Shown here piece after piece: positions 54,102-63,800 of a stretch of DNA of 64,000 nucleotides (the stretch's first letter is position 1; every line of letters begins with the position of its first letter). The translations under genes were made by a program, and so were the position numbers. The DNA is from Gilvimarinus chinensis DSM 19667 (GTDB taxonomy: Bacteria; Pseudomonadota; Gammaproteobacteria; Pseudomonadales; Cellvibrionaceae), in the NCBI RefSeq assembly GCF_000377745.1, contig NZ_KB898711.1:124001-188000 (forward strand), in the 5' to 3' direction. The notes under the pieces were generated by a model. That model ran no database searches. It was not told where the DNA came from and saw nothing but the letters and a program-made list of their open reading frames with translations.

Positions 54102-55055
54102 TTATAACCAGTCTTTACGCTTGAAATACCAAAGTGGTGCAATCGCCGATGCCAACATAATTAATGTACCGGTCACATAACCCCACTCCCAGTGCAGCCC
54201 AGGAATAAACTCAAAGTTCATCCCATAAAAACTGGCGACCACAGTGGGCGGCAAGAAAATGACCGCGGCAATAGAAAAGGTTTTGATGATCTGGTTTTGC
54301 TCGATATTGATAAAACCCTGAGTAGAGTCCATCAAAAAGTTAATTTTATCGAACAAAAACGCCGTATGAGACATCAAGGTATCCACGTCACGCTTGATCT
54401 CTCGGGCGGTTTCCTGCAATTCAAAATGCTCGCGCAAATGCCGCTGCAAAAAAGAAATAGAGCGCTGGGTATCCATAAGACACAAGCGGATTTTCCCGTT
54501 GCTGTCTTCAAGCTTGGCCAGGCGGTCGATGGCATCTTCAAGGTCAGCATCGTCATCTTCCAATACGGTATGACTGACATCTTCGAGTTTGCGGTGAATA
54601 TCCTCCAGCACGTCAGCGAGGTTTTCGACCTTTTGCTCGAACATGGTAATCAGCAAGTCTTGCGGCGAATGCGCCTGCACCTGCCCACGACGGGCCCGCA
54701 TTCTCAACAGGCGAAAATCTGCCAGCTCGCCATCGCGCAAGGTGATTAAGCGTTTATCCTGCAAAATAAAAGCGACCGTAGTGGTGCTGTGCCGACCTTC
54801 GGTGGGAGCAAGAAACAAGGAGTGGACGTGAATGCCCGCCGAATCTAAAAAGTAGCGCGCAGAAAACTCAATCTCTTCAACATCGTCGGACTCAGGCAGC
54901 TCTGCCCGCAAAAAGGTATTAAGCTGGTCGCGCTCTTCATCCGTCGGCTCATGGGCGTCAATCCAGACAGCGTGATTCATGGCCTCGCGGACATTTTCCG
55001 GATCCACGTTCTGATCCCGCAACTTCGCGCCCTGAATTTCAAACATTCTCAGCAT
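54102..55055 (-). CDS. corA: CorA-family divalent cation transporter
   Basis: A pentameric Mg2+/Co2+ (or Zn2+) channel. The 317 aa protein has a large cytoplasmic N-terminal domain with long helices (VENLADVLEDIHRKLEDVSHTVLEDDDADLEDAI region), two C-terminal membrane segments, and the signature GMN in FYGMNFEFIP between them, ending in the basic KRKDWL. The loop reads MNFEFIPGLHWEWGY. Assignment to CorA against ZntB is by the overall pattern. Confidence 0.88.
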   Translation of the reverse strand: MLRMFEIQGAKLRDQNVDPENVREAMNHAVWIDAHEPTDEERDQLNTFLRAELPESDDVEEIEFSARYFLDSAGIHVHSLFLAPTEGRHSTTTVAFILQDKRLITLRDGELADFRLLRMRARRGQVQAHSPQDLLITMFEQKVENLADVLEDIHRKLEDVSHTVLEDDDADLEDAIDRLAKLEDSNGKIRLCLMDTQRSISFLQRHLREHFELQETAREIKRDVDTLMSHTAFLFDKINFLMDSTQGFINIEQNQIIKTFSIAAVIFLPPTVVASFYGMNFEFIPGLHWEWGYVTGTLIMLASAIAPLWYFKRKDWL

Positions 55056-55126
55056 GCTTTACTCCCCTACTGCCAACCGTGTGATTACATCACTTCCAAC
55101 TATATAAGTGTACTGGGTTATACGCT

Positions 55127-56071
55127 TTATTTCTTACGCCTGGGTGAATAAGGCGATACCTCCCCGTCTGGGCGAGTTTTAAAGCGCCGGTGAACCCATA
55201 AGTACTGTGTGGGATGACGCCGCACGACCGACTCCACCACCGCATTGGCAGCCGCCGCATCCGCAACGTCATCACCACTGGGAAAGTTCGCCAAAGGCTC
55301 TTTTAGCTCTACATGATATACGCCGTCTTCATCACGATAGTGCTCAAAAGGCACTACCGCAGCGCGCCCCATTTGCGCCATTCGCGCCGTCGCGGTCACA
55401 GTAGAGGCCTGAACACCGAAAAATGGGGCGAATACCGTATTCTGCACGCCGTAATCCTGATCGGGGGCGTACCAAATGCGGTGGCCTTTACGCAGATTCT
55501 TCACCAGCTGACGCACATCGTCACGGGGAATGGTGCTGCCCGAGTAACGCTCGCGGGCACGAGCCATAGCGGCGGCCAGCAAGGGGTTTCGGTCCACGCG
55601 ATAAATCATGTCGCATTCAATATTGAGCCCCATTATGCGGCCAGCAACATCCAAGGTGGTGTAGTGCCCTCCCAGCAGCAACACCCCTTTCCCCTCATTT
55701 TGCAGACGATGAAGAATGTCCAGCCCTTTTAGGGTATAGCGATTATCAAACTTGCGGTCTGGCCCCCACAATGCAATCGCCGTCTCCACAAAGCTCAAGC
55801 CTACATTGCGCAAAATTTGCCGTACACGCTCTTCGGCTTGCTCCTCATTTAAATCGGGAAAACACAAATTGACGTTAACCCGTGTGATATCTCGCCGGGA
55901 CTTGGCGTAGCGATAAAACAAAGCGCCCAACCACTCACCGAGTTTGCGTGACACGCACCAAGGTAAATGCGCAACAAGAACAAACACCCCCAGCGCCATC
56001 CATGTGGTCCAATAACGGGGGTGCGTGTAGCCTTTTAAACTGGTGCGTGAGTCGTCCATCTGAGGTGCCAT
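55127..56071 (-). CDS. lpxL: Lipid A late acyltransferase (LpxL/HtrB family)
   Basis: The enzyme adds a secondary acyl chain to Kdo2-lipid IVA at the inner membrane. The roughly 314 aa protein has an N-terminal membrane segment (WTTWMALGVFVLVAHLPWCV), the catalytic HYTTLD (HX4D), and APDQDYGVQNTVFAPFFG and LWVHRRFKTRP near the end. ATG 56071 (MAPQMDD) is used; an ATG four codons later is equally possible. LpxL against LpxM or LpxP cannot be decided by eye. Confidence 0.9.
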   Translation of the reverse strand: MAPQMDDSRTSLKGYTHPRYWTTWMALGVFVLVAHLPWCVSRKLGEWLGALFYRYAKSRRDITRVNVNLCFPDLNEEQAEERVRQILRNVGLSFVETAIALWGPDRKFDNRYTLKGLDILHRLQNEGKGVLLLGGHYTTLDVAGRIMGLNIECDMIYRVDRNPLLAAAMARARERYSGSTIPRDDVRQLVKNLRKGHRIWYAPDQDYGVQNTVFAPFFGVQASTVTATARMAQMGRAAVVPFEHYRDEDGVYHVELKEPLANFPSGDDVADAAAANAVVESVVRRHPTQYLWVHRRFKTRPDGEVSPYSPRRKK

Positions 56072-56182
56072 TAGCGATGCCAAAACCGTGAATGAAAAAA
56101 CGGCGAGATTATAACAGGCACACGGCTTAGCGGTGGTGAATCTGATATGGTTACCACTTACCATCCTTAAACGAGGCCAACC

Positions 56183-56527
56183 TTGCAATCAAATACAGAC
56201 CCCCGGCTTGCACAGCTGAGTGAACGCATCGACAAAACCCTCGTCGCGCTAAACCAAAAACTGGATGAGCTGTACCGTTTGCGCGAAGCATCCAGCGGTG
56301 AGCAGTGGCGCCACTATGAAGAGCAGATCCGGGCGCTCAAAGAGCAAGAAATTCGACTTCTGAAATCCAAAAACACCGCCTGGATGGCGCACTGGTTACG
56401 CCGCGATGGCGAAGTGGAAATAGTGGAACGGCCCCATCGAACCCTGGGCTTAAGCTTAATTGCTATCAGCGCAACCGGACTGGCATTGCTCGGATACTTA
56501 GCCTGGAAAGTAAATTCCGGAAGCTAA
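56183..56527 (+). CDS. Small coiled-coil, tail-anchored membrane protein, unknown
   Basis: I do not recognise this 114 aa protein. The first 65 residues are heptad-rich and charged (LNQKLDELYRLREASSG, EEQIRALKEQEIRLLKSK), followed by one C-terminal membrane segment (LGLSLIAISATGLALLGYLAW). The start is TTG with GAGG 8 bp upstream. It is divergent from lpxL. Confidence 0.55.
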   Translation: MQSNTDPRLAQLSERIDKTLVALNQKLDELYRLREASSGEQWRHYEEQIRALKEQEIRLLKSKNTAWMAHWLRRDGEVEIVERPHRTLGLSLIAISATGLALLGYLAWKVNSGS

Positions 56528-56616
56528 ACCTCATTGAAAGAATTGTCTTCGGAAATAAATGATGGGCAATGGAATAAGGAATGGAGGTACAAAATGGAGG
56601 CACAACAGGGAGAGCT

Positions 56617-56654
56617 AAAAAGAAACGGGCAGCGCCCGGGACCGGGAGCTGCCC
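56617..56654 (-). terminator. Terminator after grxD
   Basis: Leftward, GGGCAGC/GCTGCCC with an inner CCCGG-rich extension is followed by GTTTCTTTTT, 15 bp after the grxD stop. Confidence 0.75.
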
Positions 56655-56669
56655 CAACAGGAGCATGAA

Positions 56670-56999
56670 TCAATCAGAAGAATCTTCTGAGGCGGCAGAC
56701 TCAATCAATGTCTTGAGTTCACCATTTTCGTACATCTCGGTCACAATATCGCAACCGCCTACTAACTCGCCGTTAACCCATAATTGCGGGTAGGTCGGCC
56801 AATTAGCGTACTGCTTGAGTCCTTCGCGCAGCTCTGGATTGGATAAAATATCCACATAAGCGAACCGCTGACCACACGCCATCACAGCCTGTGATGTGCG
56901 CTGCGAAAATCCGCACTGAGGGGCGTTAGGAGAACCCTTCATGTACAAAATAACCGGATTTTCAGAAAGCTGTTGTTTGATGGTTTCCATCACGTCCAT
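56670..56999 (-). CDS. grxD: Monothiol glutaredoxin, Grx4 type
   Basis: An iron-sulfur cluster carrier. The 109 aa protein begins MDVMETIKQQLSENPVILYMKG, with the CGFS active site in APQCGFSQRTSQAV, WPTYPQLWVNGELVGGCDI and the GSH-binding segment. ATG 56999 matches the usual family start, although a TTG two codons upstream is better spaced from an AGAGG site. Confidence 0.94.
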   Translation of the reverse strand: MDVMETIKQQLSENPVILYMKGSPNAPQCGFSQRTSQAVMACGQRFAYVDILSNPELREGLKQYANWPTYPQLWVNGELVGGCDIVTEMYENGELKTLIESAASEDSSD

Positions 57000-57314
57000 A
57001 GACAATGTATACCTCTGTGGCTTTTGGATGACCTACCGGAATAGGTTCAGATGAATCAATTGAATAAAAACCGTATAACCTAGTGGTTTACTCAGGTATT
57101 TTATTCTACCTCACACTGCCATCCGTTCCAAATAGCAACTTGCCAGCCTAATGGACGTCCTGATTGCAAATAAACAAGCATTGCGTCACAGGTAGTTTGC
57201 ATATCATACCCGATTCGGTTGACAAATGGGACTATAAATTGGCAGCAATTTGCCATTTTCGGCTATTTTTTGCGCTTTTTTACCTATCAAAATGACAATT
57301 TTATGAGAACCGTT

Positions 57315-57337
57315 AAAAACGCCTGTATGACAGCGTT
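57315..57337 (-). terminator. Terminator at the 3' end of the second TonB-dependent receptor
   Basis: Leftward, AACGCTGT/ACA-GGCGTT (one bulged base, ATG loop region) is followed by a five-T run, and the stem starts at the stop codon. The remaining 57006-57314 contains no gene that I can support; it presumably holds the grxD promoter. Confidence 0.55.
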
Positions 57338-59354
57338 ACCACGACCGACTGATTTCCACCCCCACATTAATTTGCCGCGGAGGTGCGGGCTCCAGGGTTC
57401 GGCCACGGCTTTGATTGACAATCACAGCACCTACGTATTTCTCATCGAGGGCATTCTCCAGCTTAAGCCATGAGCTCAAAGAGATTTCACCAAAACGATG
57501 TTCCGTCTGCGCGGAAAAATCCAACACCAAAGAGTCCGGCGCCCACTCTTCATTGTTATCGCCCGTTGCCACTTCACCTCGGTACTGAGCAGCTGCACTC
57601 AAACGCAACCAAACCCGCCCCTGCCAATCCAATTGTGAATAAAGGTTTTCTCGGGCTACACCTGGCAATCTATTGCCTTGGAATGGCCCTGCAGAATATT
57701 CGGCATTTAACCACGTCGCCCCCAAACGCCACGATAAAACGTCACTCAATCGCCACACCCCTTGCAGCTCTAAGCCCGAGCGTTGGGTGTCAGCCCCATT
57801 GCGATAAGTGGTTCGCCCACCCTCTGAAACATCCACCACCAATTCATCCCGACTTTGCATGGCAAATACCACAGCACTGGCCTCGCAAACCCCATCGGTC
57901 AGACGCCACCCTACTTCACCTTGGCGATTGCGCGCGCTTTGCAAATCCAAATTCAGCCCAGTGCCTTGATTTTGATAGGCCATCTCAGTCAAGGTAGGCG
58001 TTTCAAACCCTTCTCCCACACTGCCAAACAGACGCCAGTTGCGCTCGCCGTAACTCACCCCAAGGCCATAAGAAGGCTCACGGTAACCCATTCGGCCAGA
58101 ATCATCGGGATTAGTCCCCTGCACATAATAATCACTGACTTTAAAATCTATGTCGTTTTGCCGAGCCCCAAACTGTAAACGCCAATGCTCATCGGGCGTC
58201 CAGGTCAAAGCCGTGTAGAGATCGGTGTTTCGCACCTCACCCAGCTCGGAACGTTTAAGCTCCCCCTGCTCTCCCCGGTTATTAACATAACCTTTACGCC
58301 GATCCCGCATCTGCCCAAATTCAGCCCCCAAAGACCACTCAAGAGCACCAAACTGACGGGCCAGCGTGAGATTACTACCCGCGAAATCTCGTGCCAAATC
58401 TATTACCGCGCCGTTGTCGTTTTCACCATCCCCTGGAAAACTCAAAAACTGCTGAATTTCGCGCTGCCCTGCCCAGCCGGCCCATTGCCAGCGCCCCCAG
58501 TCGGTGTTTTGTTTAAGTGATACTGAGGCCTGCTGATGATCAATAGACTTACGCGGATCAAATATCAGCGCCACCGGGTGCACCTGGGTGGGATCTTCTT
58601 GCCATTGATCGTAGGTAAGGCCCTGTGGGTCTTCAGTGTGAGGGTCCCGGCTGATATCTATCCGCGCCACCGCATGTACCCCAGACGCCGAGCGATAAAA
58701 CCATTGCGCCGTAAATTGGTTGCGCTCTGCACTTGAGTGCTCACGAAAACCATCGGTTGTAAACTGACTGGCTTGTACACGCAATGCCGCCTGCTCTCCC
58801 GCCCATTCGCTGCGCAGGCGGTAACGCCTTTGACGCGCATCGCCAAAAGCCCCCAGCAAATCAACCGAGTTTTGCTCAGGAACCTCTGTGTGAAACAAGA
58901 TAGTTCCACCTGCCGCATTGCCATACAATGTCGCCAGAGGGCCGCGCATAACTTCAACTCGGTCAATGGTATCCAGGGCGATACTCGATGTCTGGCTTTG
59001 ACCGTCCGGCATGGTCAAGGGTATGTCATCGACCCGTAAATTAATGCCGCGCACCCCGAACGCCGAGCGCGCGCCAAAACCGCGCAAACTAATACGTGTG
59101 TCTTGAGCGAAATTAGAACGGCTGTCAGCTTGAAGCCCCGGCAACCCCGCTAACAGCTCAGCACTGTCAAAACGAAAACCCGGCAATTGCTCACTCATTT
59201 TTACGGTATCCACCGTTGCCGTGCTGCTCAACCAGGTTTCAGGCATGCGACTTGCGGTGACTATTATCGTCTCTTCAAGCTCACGCTCCTGCCCCAGCGC
59301 AGGGGAGGAAAATACGGTAATACCCAATAACACCAAAAGACAGAAATTACGCAT
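57336..59354 (-). CDS. TonB-dependent outer-membrane receptor
   Basis: A 672 aa TonB-dependent receptor with signal peptide (LLVLLGITVFSSPALG), TonB-box-like LEETIIVTAS, plug motifs SLRGFGARSAFGVRGI, VEVMRGPLATLYGNAAGGTI, and the C-terminal TonB-dep receptor region (LENALDEKYVGAVIVNQS, ending GVEISRSW). The plan is like siderophore and metal receptors (FecA/PcoB-like). The cargo is unknown. Its ATG overlaps the hrpB stop (TAATG), an unusual coupling of a helicase with a receptor. Confidence 0.88.
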   Translation of the reverse strand: MRNFCLLVLLGITVFSSPALGQERELEETIIVTASRMPETWLSSTATVDTVKMSEQLPGFRFDSAELLAGLPGLQADSRSNFAQDTRISLRGFGARSAFGVRGINLRVDDIPLTMPDGQSQTSSIALDTIDRVEVMRGPLATLYGNAAGGTILFHTEVPEQNSVDLLGAFGDARQRRYRLRSEWAGEQAALRVQASQFTTDGFREHSSAERNQFTAQWFYRSASGVHAVARIDISRDPHTEDPQGLTYDQWQEDPTQVHPVALIFDPRKSIDHQQASVSLKQNTDWGRWQWAGWAGQREIQQFLSFPGDGENDNGAVIDLARDFAGSNLTLARQFGALEWSLGAEFGQMRDRRKGYVNNRGEQGELKRSELGEVRNTDLYTALTWTPDEHWRLQFGARQNDIDFKVSDYYVQGTNPDDSGRMGYREPSYGLGVSYGERNWRLFGSVGEGFETPTLTEMAYQNQGTGLNLDLQSARNRQGEVGWRLTDGVCEASAVVFAMQSRDELVVDVSEGGRTTYRNGADTQRSGLELQGVWRLSDVLSWRLGATWLNAEYSAGPFQGNRLPGVARENLYSQLDWQGRVWLRLSAAAQYRGEVATGDNNEEWAPDSLVLDFSAQTEHRFGEISLSSWLKLENALDEKYVGAVIVNQSRGRTLEPAPPRQINVGVEISRSW

Positions 59355-61819
59355 TAAGACTCCAATCGTTTTTTGGTAAAACCCGTAGCCACATGATCGA
59401 GAGGGTTTTCCGGCCAGGGATGTTTCGGATAACGTCCTCGCATTTCTTTGCGAACCTCTGGGTAAACGTCGGACCAAAAAAAAGCGAGATCACGAGTAAT
59501 CGCCAGCGGCCTGCCAGCGGGAGAGAGCAGCTCGATGCTTAAAGGCACCCCATCGGCAGGCAGGGTAAAAGCTCGCGCACCAAAAAACTCCTGCAACTTG
59601 CCTCGAATGGTGGGTTTACAGGGCTCAGGGTCGGCAAGCAGTGCCGCGGATTCCATTTCTCCAAGATAATCGACGACTACACGACGCCCACTAGGCAAGG
59701 TTAATGAGGCAGGCAACAACTGATCTAGCTGGGCCACCGCCTCAAACCCCAGGTGGTAGGCCAAAGCCTCCCAAAGTGGCATAAGCTCAAGTTGAGTTTC
59801 GGCACTAATAAAAGCGCCCAACCACTGATCAAGGCAATCGGTCAGCGCCTGCTCATTCAGATCCGGCAAGTTGATTAAGTTGGCATTTTGCGCCAGCCGC
59901 GCCCGGCGCAACAAGGTTAAAGCAGGCTCCGCCCAAGGGACACTCGCCAAGCCTCGTTGCCGTATATAGGCCACCACCGCAGCAGGAATTTCTTGCGTAC
60001 TCAGTGTTCGGCGCACCTCATCAACTACCTGCCCTCCCATACGGTAACGGCGTGTCTCTACCCAGCGCTGTCGGTTCCCACTGCCAGCCGCTTCGACGGC
60101 TGTTTCGACCTCAGCCAAAGTGTGCTTTTGCTCATCGGTCAGTTCAATATCAAGCCCAACGCCCATTAGGGCTTTACCCCGGCTGCTTATATGAAACACC
60201 ATGGCCCAGTTTGTACGGCAATCGAGAGTAACTGTTGCCCCCGTATTTAAACGGTATTGGTTGAGACTTGTCATCCGTCCAATGCGGTCGGCAAAAACAC
60301 TAGCCAATACACCGCTCAACGCTGGAGGCAAACTAAGCTCTGTTGCTTTAGGGGTAAGGGTTACCCCCAAAACTCGACACCAACGAGCCCATTGCTGCTG
60401 CCAGCGCCTATCGCGGTGTAAACACTGCTGCGCCTCTCGTAACCAAGCGGTGAAGTCTCTCTCTGGCATCAAATCAAAATGCAGTGCCAAGGCAAGTAGC
60501 GCCAGCCAACTTTGCCGCTGTAAATCAACGTTCGGGTTTTGAAACAGGTGCAATAAAAGAGCGGCAATGCGCGGATGCGTACCCAGTGCAGCGACACTAC
60601 GCCCCACATCGGTGATTTTTTTCTGCTCGTCCAACAACCCCCAGCGCTGCAAATGTTTTTGCGCATAACCTAACGCCAGGCTACCAGGAGGTTCGAGCCA
60701 GGGTAAATCCGCCACAGGCGTTCCCCAGTGAGCCAGACGCAAGGCCAAAGGCAGATAATCCGTGCGGCGAATTTCCGGCAATGTTTGTGGCACTAAAGGT
60801 TCAGACTCCGGCCACAGCCGAATGCAGTGCCCTGCTTGTACGCGCCCGGCGCGCCCGCGGCGCTGTTCGGCGCTCGCCGCCGAAACACGGCGGGTACTTA
60901 GCCGGGTAACGCCCGTGCGCTGCTCATAATCCGGCTCACGGGTCAAACCAGAGTCCACCACCAGAGTGACATCGGCAATCGTCAAAGAAGTTTCGGCGAT
61001 ATTAGTGGAGAGAATCAGCCGCGGGCCAAGAGCGGGATTAAGCGCGGCTACCTGTTCAGAGCGCTCAACCCGACTGTGTAGGCAGTAAATTTTGTGCTCA
61101 GGATAATGCTGTGCAATGTGCCGCTGGCAACGCTCAATATCCCGCCAGCCGGGTAAAAACACCAACACTGTACGCTCGCACCAGTCATTCACCTTATGCA
61201 GCGCGCGCAGCAGATGCTCTTCGAGTGCTTCCGCCCGGCCCGCAGTCCCTGCGGCGGGACAATAATGCAATGTCACTGGAAAGCAACGGCCGGGACTGAA
61301 CAGCGAGCGCTCAACCTGAGTACGCAGCCCGGCGTCGGCGGTTGCCGACATTAAAACCAGCTTTAAATCGTCGCGCATTAGCGCAGTTTCTTGTACGAGA
61401 GCCCAGGCGGTGTCCTGGTTAACCGAGCGCTCGTGGATTTCATCTAACATAACCACAGCGACACCAGCTAAGCCAGGATCCGCCAACAAGCGTTGCAAAA
61501 AGACCCCCGGTGTCATTAACAATAAGCGGGTTTGTTCTGAGTCGGCGCGATCAAATGGCACCTGATAACCCACACCTTGCCCCACCTGCCCGCCCTCAAG
61601 CTCAGCCAGTCGTTCAGCCAGTGCTACAGCGGATAAGACTCTTGGCTGAATAAGCCAAACTTGCTGCCCGGGCGGTGCCCACTTTAAAGCCCACAAAGGT
61701 GCCAGAGTTGACTTACCCGCTCCGGGTTCAGCTTCCAGCAGCAGGCTTGTAACGGAATCCAACGCAGTGGTGAATGCCTCGTGAAGCGATGTTAATGGCA
61801 ATACGGGGTACCTTGTCAT
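59354..61819 (-). CDS. hrpB: ATP-dependent helicase HrpB
   Basis: A DEAH-box RNA helicase. The 821 aa protein has motif I EAEPGAGKSTLAP, motif II DEIHER, motif III MSATAD, motif VI EQRRGRAGRVQAGHCIRLW, a helicase-associated domain, and the C-terminal HrpB domain (PLSIELLSPAGRPLAITRDLAFFW, GRYPKHPWPENP). The length is as expected. It is followed directly by the receptor gene and preceded by hyuB after 18 bp. Confidence 0.95.
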   Translation of the reverse strand: MTRYPVLPLTSLHEAFTTALDSVTSLLLEAEPGAGKSTLAPLWALKWAPPGQQVWLIQPRVLSAVALAERLAELEGGQVGQGVGYQVPFDRADSEQTRLLLMTPGVFLQRLLADPGLAGVAVVMLDEIHERSVNQDTAWALVQETALMRDDLKLVLMSATADAGLRTQVERSLFSPGRCFPVTLHYCPAAGTAGRAEALEEHLLRALHKVNDWCERTVLVFLPGWRDIERCQRHIAQHYPEHKIYCLHSRVERSEQVAALNPALGPRLILSTNIAETSLTIADVTLVVDSGLTREPDYEQRTGVTRLSTRRVSAASAEQRRGRAGRVQAGHCIRLWPESEPLVPQTLPEIRRTDYLPLALRLAHWGTPVADLPWLEPPGSLALGYAQKHLQRWGLLDEQKKITDVGRSVAALGTHPRIAALLLHLFQNPNVDLQRQSWLALLALALHFDLMPERDFTAWLREAQQCLHRDRRWQQQWARWCRVLGVTLTPKATELSLPPALSGVLASVFADRIGRMTSLNQYRLNTGATVTLDCRTNWAMVFHISSRGKALMGVGLDIELTDEQKHTLAEVETAVEAAGSGNRQRWVETRRYRMGGQVVDEVRRTLSTQEIPAAVVAYIRQRGLASVPWAEPALTLLRRARLAQNANLINLPDLNEQALTDCLDQWLGAFISAETQLELMPLWEALAYHLGFEAVAQLDQLLPASLTLPSGRRVVVDYLGEMESAALLADPEPCKPTIRGKLQEFFGARAFTLPADGVPLSIELLSPAGRPLAITRDLAFFWSDVYPEVRKEMRGRYPKHPWPENPLDHVATGFTKKRLES

Positions 61820-61837
61820 AACCCAGGCTCCAACAGC

Positions 61838-63403
61838 TTACTTTTCATCTAAAAGAGGTTTTCCCCAACCACCGCCCCCGGCGGTAGCCAGCGTGAGGCA
61901 ATCTCCCGGTTTTACACACAAGGCCACTTTGGCGGGCAGAGCCTTATTATTTAACCAGTTTTCCCCTGGGGCCGCCGGTTCACCTCCGGCTAACCCCCAG
62001 GGTCGATGTGAGCGCCTCTCCGTCAATAGAGTCACTTGCGCCGGGGCTAAAAATTCGTATTCACGCAACAAACCGTCCCCACCAGAGTTAAGTCCGGCAC
62101 CGCCGCTACCTCGGCGCACCTGATAACGCCTGATTCGAAGCGGGTAATGAGTTTCCAGACTTTCTACGGGTGTGTTTAATGTGTTGGTCATGTGTGTCTG
62201 GACGGCCGACCAGCCACCGCCCCGTTTTCCCGCCCCCATACCCCCGCCGTTCGTTTCGTAATAATCCCAGCGAGGGTGCGTAGTATTGGCCTCCGCCCCC
62301 ATAGCCACGTTATTCATCGACCCAGAGCTGGCGGCCGGTATACGTTCAGGTAAAGCTTGGGACAAAGCCCCCAGAACAACATCCACTATGCGTGTAGAGG
62401 TCTCAACATTGCCCGCCGCAACAGCAGCGGGACGACGGGCATTGACCAAACTACCTTCTTGAGCGTGCAGTTCAATGGGCCGAAACGTTCCCGCACACGC
62501 GGGTGTCTGTGGGGGCATCAAACAACGCAAAGCGTAAAATACGGCCGCAGCTGCCACTGCCAAGGGACAGTTGATGTTGCCCGCAACCTGATGACTGGTG
62601 CCAGCAAAATGAGCAGTAACACGGCCATCAAGAACCGTTAGCGACACACTGATAACTATGTCTTTATTCTCTAGTCCATCATCATCCATAACATCCGAAA
62701 ACACATACCTCCCGCCGGGAATCGTGCGTAATGCCTCACGAGCCAGGCACTCGGCATAATCATTTAGCTTTAATAGGGCTTGCTGGTACTTCTGTACCCC
62801 CATCGATTCCACCTGAGTGCTGAGCCGCTCAGCACCGAGTCGGCAGGCACTGATTTGCGCTGAAAAATCTCCGCGAGCCTGAATCGTATGCGTGGCGCTA
62901 GCATCTTCACCACACAATTGGCGTAATACCGACTCTACCACTTTGCCGTCACGAACAATCGGAGTGGGAGCAATGACAACCCCCTCTTCGGCCAAGGTTC
63001 GGGAAATCGGCATCGAGCCAGGAGACGTCGCACCGATATTGGCATGGTGAGCACGGTTAGCGGCAAAGCCCACCAACTGGCCACCGTGCCACACCGGAGC
63101 GATGACCGTGACATCCGGCAAGTGGGTACCGCCCAGGTAGGGATCGTTGACAACCAGCATATCGCCCTCCCCCCACTCGACGCCGTTAACGATGTCCGCC
63201 ATGGCGTAGGCCATACTGCCTAAATGAACGGGTATATGCGCGGCCTGGGCAGCAAGCCTGCCTTGCGCATCGAAAAGTGCGCAGGAAAAGTCCAATCGGT
63301 CCTTAATATTGGGAGAGAAAGCCGAACACTTCAGCACTGCGCCCATTTCATCGCAAACTGCCGCCATGCGACTGGCAAAGACGCTCAGTTCTATCGCGTT
63401 CAT
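61838..63403 (-). CDS. Hydantoinase B/oxoprolinase-family protein (HyuB), unpaired
   Basis: HyuB is normally the second subunit of ATP-dependent hydantoinases or 5-oxoprolinases (and is related to acetone carboxylase alpha). The 521 aa protein has VVNDPYLGGTHLPDVTVIAPVW, ANRAHHANIGATSPGSMP, THPRWDYYETNGGGMGAGKRGGG, and the C-terminal YQVRRGSGGAGLNSGGDGL and GGGGWGKP. A HyuA partner is usually adjacent, but the upstream 400 bp has none and hrpB lies downstream. It may pair with a distant HyuA. Confidence 0.88.
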   Translation of the reverse strand: MNAIELSVFASRMAAVCDEMGAVLKCSAFSPNIKDRLDFSCALFDAQGRLAAQAAHIPVHLGSMAYAMADIVNGVEWGEGDMLVVNDPYLGGTHLPDVTVIAPVWHGGQLVGFAANRAHHANIGATSPGSMPISRTLAEEGVVIAPTPIVRDGKVVESVLRQLCGEDASATHTIQARGDFSAQISACRLGAERLSTQVESMGVQKYQQALLKLNDYAECLAREALRTIPGGRYVFSDVMDDDGLENKDIVISVSLTVLDGRVTAHFAGTSHQVAGNINCPLAVAAAAVFYALRCLMPPQTPACAGTFRPIELHAQEGSLVNARRPAAVAAGNVETSTRIVDVVLGALSQALPERIPAASSGSMNNVAMGAEANTTHPRWDYYETNGGGMGAGKRGGGWSAVQTHMTNTLNTPVESLETHYPLRIRRYQVRRGSGGAGLNSGGDGLLREYEFLAPAQVTLLTERRSHRPWGLAGGEPAAPGENWLNNKALPAKVALCVKPGDCLTLATAGGGGWGKPLLDEK

Positions 63404-63600
63404 TACGCCCCCAATGTTATCGGCAAACGGATTAAACGCGGCATCTTACCAGCCTGCGAATGGACCGTCAGGCGGCTATTTGCCAAGCCTCAGGATTCCA
63501 TATACTATCGGTCGTTTGGTGTTTGGTCTGTTGACTACCCTTTGAGCCCGCCGCAATAAAGGTGGCGAGACTAGCGCAGGCAAGCGAGCTATCGCTAACA

Positions 63601-63639
63601 AAGCTGCCATTAACGCCTTCGGCGCTGTGGCGGCTTTTT
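63601..63639 (+). terminator. Strong orphan intrinsic terminator, rightward
   Basis: AAGCTGCCAT...ACGCC pairs with GGCG...GTGGCGGCTT around a TTC(G) loop and is followed by TTTTT. No annotated gene ends just before it on this strand. A possible promoter (TTGACT at 63531 with AATAAA 18 bp on) lies upstream, so a short RNA of about 80 nt or an attenuated leader is conceivable. Confidence 0.55.
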
Positions 63640-63760
63640 CGTTTGCACTGCTACCAATGCAACAGACTTACACTCCCGTCCGGGATCAGCAACCGAGCAG
63701 GTTCGCCAACCCAGCAAGACGCGAGAACCAGATTCCCTAAAATTGATGACAGCCAGAGCC

Positions 63761-63786
63761 CCTGAACGGGTTCGGGTTTTATTTTT
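63761..63786 (+). terminator. Terminator-like hairpin just before the argD ribosome site
   Basis: CCTGAA/TTCGGG around a CGGG loop is followed by TTTTATTTTT and then the TTGGAG ribosome site. Its position 15 bp before the start codon suggests attenuation or masking of the leader. The stem is only six pairs, so this is tentative. The remaining 63640-63760 has no gene seen. Confidence 0.4.
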
Positions 63787-63800
63787 GTTGGAGAAAGCTC

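Noticed and set aside
63640-63800. Riboswitch upstream of argD
   Set aside because: Two terminator-like hairpins are present, but I could not match any known aptamer core, so only the hairpins are reported.
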